22,146 nt of DNA from Clostridiaceae bacterium (GTDB lineage: Bacteria > Bacillota > Clostridia > Oscillospirales > Acutalibacteraceae), in NCBI GenBank assembly GCA_016293225.1, contig JAEDEQ010000027.1:1-22146 (forward strand). Reading direction: 5' to 3'. Below, one piece after another: positions 16,431 through 22,131 of this stretch. The translations under genes and the position numbers were made by a program. The first letter of the stretch is position 1, and each line of letters opens with the position of its first letter. Under the pieces are notes generated by a model. The model was not told where the DNA came from. It searched no databases and saw nothing but the letters and a program-made list of their open reading frames with translations.

Positions 16431-18035
16431 TTATTTTTTAATTTTTGAAACAAGATTAGTAATGACCGAACAGAGGTTTTTGAAAAATTCAACAAGTCTT
16501 GAAAGAAAGCTTGAGTGCTCGTCAAGAATACTGTGCTTTATCTCACTGCCGGTAAGGGAGGAGAGCTTTCCGGTGGTGTTGTTGAACTCGGAAAACTGCG
16601 GATAGCCGTTTTCGCTGTCCACAAAAACCTCTTCCTCGCTCGAAACAAGCCAGAGCAGCAGCTCGCTCGCCTCGGTATTGTTTTTGAAGCCGACGTGCTT
16701 CATGTATTTGATGAACCAGGTCTGCTCCGGGAAAAGGCAGGAGGAGGCGTCAATGATTCCGTCGGTTGAAAGGTGGGTGTGCGTCCCGTCCTTGCAGACC
16801 GTTCCCGCTGCTTTGTAATCTTTTCCGAGATTTTCGCCGTAAAGCGCGCAGGTTGCTCCGAAGGATTCGTTCTTCGTTTCTATCAGGCAGTCGCTTTGCT
16901 CCCACGCACTTTTAGTCACGGGCATGCCGACATAGCCGTAGGAAGCGGTGACGTATACGGTTGTTCCGCTTTCCTTTGCGCTTTTCATGAGCGTCTCTGC
17001 GCTTTTCTGAACGTTATAGTGATATTCGTCAATTCTCTTGATAAAATCCTCATCTGCGCCGTTCGGGAACATCTCTTTCTTTGCTTTTTCATAGTATTCG
17101 TCCGGGCAGAACGACCACATTCCCGGCATTGAAGCTAAGGAAACGGAAAGAATATCCCTGTAGGCTCTGTCGGTAGTGGCGCTCAAAAACGAGGCGACAA
17201 ACTCATCCACCCTTTTTGTAAGCTCCGGAGTAAGCTCAACGCCCGTCTGCAAAAGGGAAATGAGGGTCTGGGTGAAAATATCACCGCGCTCAAAGCTGAA
17301 AAGGCGCTCAAGGAGCATATCCGTGTTGATGCTGAGCTGATTTGAAAAAAGCGCGCCCACCATGTCTATGCCTTTTGAGGCAACAAGGCAGTATACGATT
17401 TTTGAAATGTCGCCGTTTCCGTATTTATAAAGATATGAGTTCGTGATAATGCCGCCCATGCTGCACGAAACAAGGGTGACCTTTTCGCTCTTCTTTGCTT
17501 CCTTAACGCTTTTGACAAAAGCGTTAAGAGCGTCGGCGGTCTCAAGCGGATCGAGCCGCCAGTCGTAGTTGAAGTAATAGACGTTTTCACCGCCGAGTTT
17601 TGAAGCGAGAGCCTTTGCAATGCCCTGCTCGTCCTCGTCGTTTTCGTTTTCAAGAATTTCGCTGTAATTGTTCACCGAAAGCGGAAAAAACGGCGCGCTG
17701 ATGTTGTGGCGCGAATTGCCCTTTTCATCGCAGGAGACAATTTCAAAAAGACTTTCATAGACCTTTTTGAAGGTCTTATCCGCAAAATAGTCCCAGTCGC
17801 CGGAAAAAAGCGACTTTGAAAGCGGAAGAATTGATTCGCCCACAACGCTCATGATGGCTTTTGCCGACGGAGCAAAAACCTGCTCGCCGCTTTCGCCGTC
17901 ATAAAGCGGAAAGGAAGCCATTCCGCTGACAACGATGACCGGAGCGGCGTTTTCCTGTGCAAAGGAAACCGAAGAAAGCGAAAAGACCAGCACTGCGCAA
18001 AGTATGACAGCAAGTATTTTTTTCAATGTTTTCAT
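16431..18035 (-). CDS. Secreted LCAT-like alpha/beta hydrolase (copy B)
   Basis: The 534-residue product has a signal peptide (KKILAVILCAVLVFSLSSVS, cut after SFA at about 26), then VIVVSGMASFPLYDG, YFNYDWRLDP (154-163) and nucleophile elbow SCSMGG (190-195, Ser192). Asp425 in HLSTDGIIDAS and His447 in WFIKYMKHV occupy the same positions as in copy A. YDWR with SxSxGG is close to eukaryotic LCAT and phospholipid acyltransferases, but the first glycine of GxSxG is serine. A C-terminal basic amphipathic helix (FFKNLCSVITNLVSKIKK) could touch the membrane. GGGAG precedes the ATG by 8 nt, and the gene begins 23 nt after the pcrA stop, so it is co-transcribed with pcrA. Copies A and B align along their whole length. 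Confidence 0.87.
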   Translation of the reverse strand: MKTLKKILAVILCAVLVFSLSSVSFAQENAAPVIVVSGMASFPLYDGESGEQVFAPSAKAIMSVVGESILPLSKSLFSGDWDYFADKTFKKVYESLFEIVSCDEKGNSRHNISAPFFPLSVNNYSEILENENDEDEQGIAKALASKLGGENVYYFNYDWRLDPLETADALNAFVKSVKEAKKSEKVTLVSCSMGGIITNSYLYKYGNGDISKIVYCLVASKGIDMVGALFSNQLSINTDMLLERLFSFERGDIFTQTLISLLQTGVELTPELTKRVDEFVASFLSATTDRAYRDILSVSLASMPGMWSFCPDEYYEKAKKEMFPNGADEDFIKRIDEYHYNVQKSAETLMKSAKESGTTVYVTASYGYVGMPVTKSAWEQSDCLIETKNESFGATCALYGENLGKDYKAAGTVCKDGTHTHLSTDGIIDASSCLFPEQTWFIKYMKHVGFKNNTEASELLLWLVSSEEEVFVDSENGYPQFSEFNNTTGKLSSLTGSEIKHSILDEHSSFLSRLVEFFKNLCSVITNLVSKIKK

Positions 18036-18058
18036 TTCTGTTTCTCCCTTAAAACAAT

Positions 18059-20473
18059 TTATTTCTTTTCAAGCTTTGCATAATTTGCCATAAGCTTTTT
18101 TGTTCCTGCCTTTTCAAAGGCAATTTCAAGCATACTGTCGCCGCCCATTTTTTTGACGGAGAGAACAACGCCTACGCCGAAAACCTTGCTGACAACAGTG
18201 TCGCCGACAGAATAGGAAACGGCGGAAACGGGCGTTTTTTTCTTCGGAACTGCCGCGCGGTTTTTGGAAAGGAAGCCGTTGCCGCCGTAGGGCTGTTCGC
18301 TCTGAGCAAAGCCCTGAGCCTTGCGGTATCCGCCCGGGACTTCCCGGCCGAAAGAGCCGAACGGCTCGGCGGAGGGCGGATTTTGCCGTCCCACGCGCCG
18401 GGTCAGGTTTTCCGGAATTTCAACAAGGAAACGCGACGGAAGATTGCGCGAGGTTGAGCCGAAAAGCATTCTCATGTTCGCATGGGAAAGATAAAGCTTC
18501 TCCTTCGCTCTTGTGATGCCGACATAGGCAAGCCTGCGCTCCTCCTCAACCTCCTGCGGATAGTACATGCTCTGAACGCCGGGAAAAATTCCCTCCTCCA
18601 TTCCGGGAATGAAAACGACCGGAAACTCAAGCCCCTTTGCCGAATGGAGAGTCATCATGACCACAGCGTCGGTCTGGGCGTTATAGTTGTCAATATCGGT
18701 CATGAGAGAGACTTCCTCAAGGAAACCGGAAAGGCTCGGTTCCTCGTTCTCAGTTTCATAAGTTACAAGGTTCGTGATAAGCTCGGAGATGTTTTCAAGC
18801 CGCTCCGCACCCTTTTCCTGATCGAGCTTCAGAAAGCTCAGATAACCGGTACGTTCGATAAGCTCCTTGAAAAGCTCGTCAAGATGCATATCGTCCACTT
18901 TTGAGTAAAACTCCCTGATAAGCGCGGAAAACTCAAGCAGCTTTTTTGAGCTTCGTTTGAGCTGCTCGTATTCATCGGCGTGGGAGATAACCTCAAAAAG
19001 GCTCACGCCGAGACCGGTTGCAATTTCAAAGGCTTTGTTAATCGTTGTTTCGCCTATCCCCCGTTTGGGAACGTTGATTATGCGGCGCAGCCTGATGTTG
19101 TCGTTCGGATTGTTGATAACGGTCAGATAGGCAATGGCGTCCCTGATTTCCGCGCGCTCATAGAACCTGAAGCCGCCGATAATGCGGTACGGGATACCGG
19201 CCCTGACCATTCCGCGCTCGATTGAGTTTGACTGCGCGTTCATTCTGTAAAGCACCGCGTGATCGGAAAAGGTATATTTTCCGGAGCTTACGTTTTCCTC
19301 AATCGTGTCCGTGATAAATCTTGTTTCGTCCTGTTCGTCATAGGCGGTCTCAACAACCACCTTATCGCCGGCGCCGTTCTTTGTCCAAAGGTTCTTTCCC
19401 TTGCGCTGTGTATTGTTTGAAATTACCTCGTTTGCAACGTCAAGAATGGTCTGCGTTGAGCGGTAATTCTGCTCAAGGCGGATGGTGACCGCGTTTTCGT
19501 AGTGCGTTTCAAAGCTCATGATGTTTTCAATCGTGGCTCCGCGGAAACGGTAGATGCTCTGGTCGTCGTCACCCACAACGCAGATGTTCCTGCGTGAGCC
19601 GGCAAGCAGCTCGGTCAGCCTGAACTGCGCATGGTTCGTGTCCTGGTATTCATCGACCATTATGTATCTGAACTTGCGCTGATAGTACTCGCGCACCTCG
19701 CTGTAGTTTTCAAGCAGGCGGACCGTGTTGCCGATTATATCGTCAAAATCCATTGCGTCGGCCTTTTTAAGCTCGTCCTGATACATTTTATAGGCTATGC
19801 CGATTTTTTGAAAGCGGACGTCCTTTCCTGCCTGCCTGATGTATTCCTGCGGCGAAACAAGGTTGTCCTTAGCCTTGCTGATTTCCGAAAGAATTGTTTT
19901 ATACGACAGCACGCTTTCCTTGATATCAAGCTGGCGCTGGCACTCCTTCATCAGCCTTTTTGAATCGTCCGTGTCATAGATGGTGAAGTTTGACGTATAG
20001 CCCAGAACGCCGCCGTCGCGGCGCAGAATACGTGCGCAGCAGGCATGAAAGGTGCTTGCCCAGATATCGTTTGCATCTGCGCCGAGCAGCCTTTCAAGGC
20101 GCTCTTTCAGCTCGTTTGCGGCTTTATTCGTAAAGGTTATTGCAAGAATCTGCCACGGTCTTGCGTTATCGACCGAAAGCAGATCCTCAATATCAAACAA
20201 AAGGTCGGTTTCGCCCTCAAGATAGCGCTTCATATATTCGATATCGCGCGCAGACGGCTCAAAGTTCACCTGTCTGCTTGCCCATGCCTTGCCGTATTTT
20301 ACAATGTTTGCAATGCGGTTGACTATGACGGTCGTTTTTCCGCTGCCTGCGCCGGCAAGAATGAGAAGCGGCCCCTCGGTATGAAAAATGGCCTTTTTCT
20401 GCATCTCATTCATGGACGAAAAGTCCTTTTCGATAATTTTTTTCCTCAGTTCAAAGAATTCCTCAGACGCCAT
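18059..20473 (-). CDS. pcrA: ATP-dependent DNA helicase PcrA (UvrD/Rep family) with Tudor-like tail
   Basis: The 804-residue product is an SF1A 3'-5' helicase for repair, plasmid replication and removal of RNA polymerase or RecA from DNA. Motifs: Walker A GAGSGKTT (41-48), Ia AITFTNKAANELKER (111-125), II VDEYQDT (273-279), III GDDDQSIYRFRGA (301-313), IV RLEQNYRS (332-339), V TLHSAKGLEFPVVF and VI RRLAYVGITRAKEKL. The last 50 residues (VGDTVVSKVFGVGVVLSV onward) are the RNA-polymerase-binding Tudor-like module of PcrA. Between Walker A and motif Ia there is an extra segment of about 40 residues (about 60-105, acidic) that Bacillus PcrA lacks. GGGAG precedes the ATG by 9 nt. It heads an operon with two secreted hydrolases. 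Confidence 0.96.
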   Translation of the reverse strand: MASEEFFELRKKIIEKDFSSMNEMQKKAIFHTEGPLLILAGAGSGKTTVIVNRIANIVKYGKAWASRQVNFEPSARDIEYMKRYLEGETDLLFDIEDLLSVDNARPWQILAITFTNKAANELKERLERLLGADANDIWASTFHACCARILRRDGGVLGYTSNFTIYDTDDSKRLMKECQRQLDIKESVLSYKTILSEISKAKDNLVSPQEYIRQAGKDVRFQKIGIAYKMYQDELKKADAMDFDDIIGNTVRLLENYSEVREYYQRKFRYIMVDEYQDTNHAQFRLTELLAGSRRNICVVGDDDQSIYRFRGATIENIMSFETHYENAVTIRLEQNYRSTQTILDVANEVISNNTQRKGKNLWTKNGAGDKVVVETAYDEQDETRFITDTIEENVSSGKYTFSDHAVLYRMNAQSNSIERGMVRAGIPYRIIGGFRFYERAEIRDAIAYLTVINNPNDNIRLRRIINVPKRGIGETTINKAFEIATGLGVSLFEVISHADEYEQLKRSSKKLLEFSALIREFYSKVDDMHLDELFKELIERTGYLSFLKLDQEKGAERLENISELITNLVTYETENEEPSLSGFLEEVSLMTDIDNYNAQTDAVVMMTLHSAKGLEFPVVFIPGMEEGIFPGVQSMYYPQEVEEERRLAYVGITRAKEKLYLSHANMRMLFGSTSRNLPSRFLVEIPENLTRRVGRQNPPSAEPFGSFGREVPGGYRKAQGFAQSEQPYGGNGFLSKNRAAVPKKKTPVSAVSYSVGDTVVSKVFGVGVVLSVKKMGGDSMLEIAFEKAGTKKLMANYAKLEKK

Positions 20474-20522
20474 TGACTAACTCCCGTAAAAGCAGGGCAA
20501 ACCTACTCAGTTTATTCATTTC

Positions 20523-20551
20523 ATTTTACAACAAACAGCAAAAAAAGGCAA
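20523..20551 (-). promoter_or_regulatory. Probable sigma-A promoter of the pcrA-hydrolase operon
   Basis: On the minus strand TTGCCT (20546-20551), 17 nt, TAAAAT (20523-20528), giving a start near 20515 and a leader of about 42 nt before the pcrA ATG. The -35 box is two bases off consensus. It is divergent from the small-RNA promoter at 20617. Confidence 0.55.
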
Positions 20552-20616
20552 CAGCAAAAGAATACAAAATAGAAAGGATTTTTTGTATGGTATGGCGTAT
20601 GAATAAAACAAACCGC

Positions 20617-20645
20617 TTGACAAACATCAAACGGCTCGGTATAAT
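20617..20645 (+). promoter_or_regulatory. Perfect-consensus promoter of the antitoxin-like small RNA
   Basis: TTGACA (20617-20622), exactly 17 nt, TATAAT (20640-20645). Both boxes match consensus. No protein-coding start follows on the plus strand; instead a short region ending in a 12-bp hairpin follows, as expected for a small RNA gene. The bases from the -10 into the start region (TATAATATGAATA) recur identically in the small RNA at the right edge of the window. Confidence 0.9.
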
Positions 20646-20651
20646 ATGAAT

Positions 20652-20742
20652 AAAGGGTGTCGCAGTAAGCGGTTCAACCCTGAAATGGAAATGTTTTCAT
20701 AGAAACACCGCCATGTTGGGATCGGCGGTGTTTCTTAGTTTA
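20652..20742 (+). ncRNA. Small RNA convergent with the toxin gene, candidate type I antitoxin
   Basis: A predicted RNA of about 91 nt starts 7 nt after the -10 box and ends at the hairpin 20701-20735 and the T-rich tail that follows. Near the 5' end TCGC-AGTAA-GCGG (20660-20672) can form a small stem with loop AGTAA. The toxin mRNA from the opposite strand runs through the same terminator, so the 3' ends of the two RNAs are complementary over roughly 40 nt. This is the arrangement known for TxpA/RatA and BsrG/SR4. The core CGCAGTAAGCGGTT (20661-20674) is shared exactly with the RNA at 22011-22096. Ends are predicted from promoter and terminator only. Confidence 0.7.
20701..20735. terminator. 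Shared 12-bp hairpin terminator of toxin mRNA and small RNA
   Basis: AGAAACACCGCC (20701-20712) and GGCGGTGTTTCT (20724-20735) pair perfectly over 12 bp around an 11-nt loop. On the plus strand the tail is U-rich (TTAGTTTA); on the minus strand it is weaker. Its place between two convergent transcripts makes it a bidirectional terminator. Confidence 0.8.
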
Positions 20743-20751
20743 TACTAAGAC

Positions 20752-20847
20752 TTACTTCTTCTTGCTGAAGAATATGTAACAGCACAGAGAGATAACATCA
20801 ACAAGCAACGAAAAAATCGCCAAAAGCTCAACGAGCGTTATTGTCAT
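20752..20847 (-). CDS. 31-residue hydrophobic peptide, candidate type I toxin (holin-like, TxpA/BsrG style)
   Basis: A short reading frame starts at the ATG at 20845-20847 and ends with TAA at 20752. The peptide starts MTITLVELLAIFSLLVDVI, continues with a second hydrophobic stretch SLCCYIFF and ends SKKK: one membrane helix with an acidic residue near each end and a lysine tail. This is the build of the small 'putative holin-like toxin' and TxpA/BsrG peptides of Firmicutes. The Shine-Dalgarno AAAGGAGGTGAT is a perfect match to the 16S tail but can pair with CTCCT just upstream. It has its own consensus promoter and a convergent antisense-type RNA. Toxicity is inferred from this layout; a small regulatory membrane peptide is the alternative. 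Confidence 0.75.
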   Translation of the reverse strand: MTITLVELLAIFSLLVDVISLCCYIFFSKKK

Positions 20848-20850
20848 GCT

Positions 20851-20869
20851 ATCACCTCCTTTGAAGGAG
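20851..20869 (-). promoter_or_regulatory. Perfect Shine-Dalgarno sequestered in a hairpin
   Basis: The extended ribosome binding site (20851-20862) lies 3 nt from the ATG by its 3' edge. CTCCT (20865-20869 read on minus) pairs with AGGAG (20856-20860) across the loop TCAA. Hiding the ribosome site in a stem is a known way to delay toxin translation in type I systems such as BsrG. Confidence 0.6.
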
Positions 20870-20903
20870 CTGACCGCCTACCGTGTATTGCGACACCGGA
20901 ACG

Positions 20904-20932
20904 ATTTTATCATGATTGTCGAACAATGTCAA
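20904..20932 (-). promoter_or_regulatory. Consensus promoter of the toxin-like peptide gene
   Basis: On the minus strand TTGACA (20927-20932), 17 nt, TAAAAT (20904-20909). The predicted start near 20897 falls on GGTGTCGCA, the same sequence found near the 5' end of the convergent small RNA. It leaves a leader of about 50 nt that includes the hairpin over the ribosome binding site. Confidence 0.85.
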
Positions 20933-20982
20933 CATAGGAAAAAGAATAAAACAAACGTACAGACGTACAGAAGTAAGTATTC

Positions 20983-21012
20983 TTGACATCTCTCTCTTCA
21001 TTGTGTTATCAT
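20983..21012 (+). promoter_or_regulatory. Sigma-A promoter for the YbaK-family gene
   Basis: TTGACA (20983-20988), 18 nt, TATCAT (21007-21012), with a predicted start near 21019 and a leader of about 29 nt to the ATG at 21048. Two exact tandem copies of ACGTACAG (20955-20962, 20963-20970) lie just upstream of the -35 box. Confidence 0.75.
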
Positions 21013-21047
21013 GCAAGCGAATTTGTAGTTTTCCGGAGGTTAAACCC

Positions 21048-21524
21048 ATGTCCATTGAAAGAGTCCGCAAATATTTCTCCACGCTCGGAATTGAGGACAG
21101 AATCCTTGAATTTGACGTTTCCAGCGCAACGGTCGAGCTTGCCGCAAAGGCATTGAACACCGAGGGAAAGCGCATTGCAAAAACCCTCTCCTTCCTTGTC
21201 GGCGAACGGGCGGTTCTTGTTGTTGCGGCAGGAGACGCAAAAATTGACAACAAAAAGTACAAGGCGTTTTTTCATACCAAGGCAAAAATGCTCTCTCCCG
21301 AGCAGGTCACCGAGCTTATCGGCCATGCGGTGGGCGGTGTTTGTCCGTTCGCCGTGAAAAGCGGCGTTGACGTTTACCTTGACGAATCGCTCAAGCGCTT
21401 TGAAACCGTTTTTCCTGCCTGCGGCAGCAGCAACAGCGCAATTGAGCTGACAATCCCGGAGCTTGAAAAGTATTCGGGCTTCAAGGAATGGATAGATGTC
21501 TGCAAGCTTCCCGAACTTAGCTGA
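21048..21524 (+). CDS. YbaK/EbsC-family aminoacyl-tRNA deacylase
   Basis: The 158-residue product belongs to the YbaK/ProX/EbsC fold, whose members hydrolyse mischarged tRNA such as Cys-tRNA(Pro) in trans. Visible landmarks: AKTLSF with the conserved lysine K45, VLVVAAGDAKID (57-68), the glycine-rich VGGVCPF (95-101), and PACGSSNSAIELT (123-135). It is close to the usual length of about 155-165. The ATG at 21048-21050 has GGAGGT 7 nt upstream and follows its own promoter; longer in-frame starts lie before that promoter and are excluded. Which tRNA it edits cannot be read from the sequence. It is transcribed alone and ends at the terminator at 21533-21572. Confidence 0.92.
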   Translation: MSIERVRKYFSTLGIEDRILEFDVSSATVELAAKALNTEGKRIAKTLSFLVGERAVLVVAAGDAKIDNKKYKAFFHTKAKMLSPEQVTELIGHAVGGVCPFAVKSGVDVYLDESLKRFETVFPACGSSNSAIELTIPELEKYSGFKEWIDVCKLPELS

Positions 21525-21572
21525 AAACACCGCAGCCGCACATTCGCTTTCACGGACGTGCGGCTGTATTTT
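21521..21572 (+). terminator. Terminator cassette copy 1, after the YbaK-family gene
   Basis: CAGCCGCAC (21533-21541) and GTGCGGCTG (21558-21566) form a 9-bp stem with a 16-nt loop, followed by TATTTTT. The 47-bp segment 21521-21567 is identical to 21932-21978, including its loop. Confidence 0.9.
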
Positions 21573-21594
21573 TATAATACTTTGAAACTATCAG

Positions 21595-21623
21595 TTGATA
21601 TAGTCAGAATAATCTGCTATAAT
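21595..21623 (+). promoter_or_regulatory. Sigma-A promoter for the DUF2442 gene
   Basis: TTGATA (21595-21600), 17 nt, perfect TATAAT (21618-21623). The predicted start near 21630 is 18 nt before the ATG at 21648, leaving just enough room for the GAGGAGGAG ribosome binding site. Confidence 0.85.
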
Positions 21624-21647
21624 AAGAATACATCAGAGGAGGAGAAT

Positions 21648-21935
21648 ATGTACATCTTAAACGGTATTGCTTATGCGGGTGAGCCAAAGCCCGTCCTTAA
21701 AGTCAGCGGAGTTCGTCCGCTTGAAGATTTTCGCCTTTGGGTTCGCTTCAACAACAGCGAAACACGCATATTTGATTTCAAACCTCTTTTAAAATCTCCC
21801 GCCTTTGAGCCGCTCTCCAATCCGAAAACCTTCAAAAATGTATACATCGATTACGGTGTTCCTGTCTGGAACAACGGTGATATTGACATTGCACCGGAAA
21901 CGCTTTATGAAAAAGGTCTGCCGGAGCTTAACTGA
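21648..21935 (+). CDS. DUF2442 domain-containing protein
   Basis: The 95-residue product has the DUF2442 pattern: a strand with VSGVRPLEDFRLWVRFNNSE (19-38), then RIFDFKPLL (40-48), PAFEPLSNPKTFKNVYID (51-68) and the terminal VWNNGDIDIAPETLYEK (73-89). Such proteins are small and of unknown function, and are often found next to toxin-antitoxin genes of the DUF4160 type. I see no DUF4160 partner here, so it appears to stand alone. The start at 21648 is set by a strong GAGGAGGAG and the promoter just upstream; in-frame codons further up lie within the preceding terminator. The gene ends LPELN, similar to LPELS at the end of the YbaK-family gene, and shares its terminator sequence. Confidence 0.9.
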   Translation: MYILNGIAYAGEPKPVLKVSGVRPLEDFRLWVRFNNSETRIFDFKPLLKSPAFEPLSNPKTFKNVYIDYGVPVWNNGDIDIAPETLYEKGLPELN

Positions 21936-21984
21936 AAACACCGCAGCCGCACATTCGCTTTCACGGACGTGCGGCTGTGTTTTT
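21932..21984 (+). terminator. Terminator cassette copy 2, after the DUF2442 gene
   Basis: The same 47-bp sequence as copy 1 lies here: 9-bp stem, 16-nt loop, then TGTTTTT. It begins inside the stop codon of the DUF2442 gene. The copies are 411 bp apart in direct orientation. Confidence 0.9.
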
Positions 21985-22010
21985 GCAAATATCCATAAAA
22001 ATGAAGATAA

Positions 22011-22096
22011 TAAAAAATAACCGCCAGACGCTCAAATCAATGACGGTTATTTTTTAACCAACTTGAGGGCAACCGCTTACTGCGGAGCCTCTTTAT
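22011..22096 (-). ncRNA. Second antitoxin-like small RNA, without an intact toxin gene
   Basis: A predicted RNA of about 86 nt starts after the promoter at 22103-22131 and ends at the hairpin 22012-22055. It shares TATAATATGAATA at its -10/start and CGCAGTAAGCGGTT (22071-22084 on minus) with the small RNA at 20652. Its 5' stem is CCGC-AGTAA-GCGG; in the other copy the first base is T, which still pairs as U-G, so the stem is kept. The convergent position where a toxin would be expected holds only the terminator of the DUF2442 gene and the codons HKNEDNKK plus stop, a possible toxin C-terminal remnant. Confidence 0.65.
22012..22055 (-). terminator. Intrinsic terminator of the second small RNA
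   Basis: The 14-nt arms 22012-22025 and 22042-22055 pair with one irregular position. In the minus-strand RNA that position is a U-G wobble, whereas in a plus-strand RNA it would be an A-C mismatch. This fits a minus-strand RNA that ends in the UUUUUU run. Confidence 0.85.
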
Positions 22097-22102
22097 ATTC
22101 AT

Positions 22103-22131
22103 ATTATACATAGTCGCCTGATTTTTGTCAA
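22103..22131 (-). promoter_or_regulatory. Perfect-consensus promoter of the second small RNA
   Basis: On the minus strand TTGACA (22126-22131), exactly 17 nt, TATAAT (22103-22108). It matches the promoter at 20617-20645 in both boxes and spacing. No protein start follows on the minus strand before the terminator. Confidence 0.9.

Noticed and set aside
20916..21047. Extended N-terminus for the YbaK-family protein from 20916
   Set aside because: The extension runs across the promoter and leader; the ATG at 21048 has a well-placed GGAGGT.
21558..21647. Extended N-terminus for the DUF2442 protein from 21558
   Set aside because: The extension lies in the preceding terminator and across the gene's own promoter.
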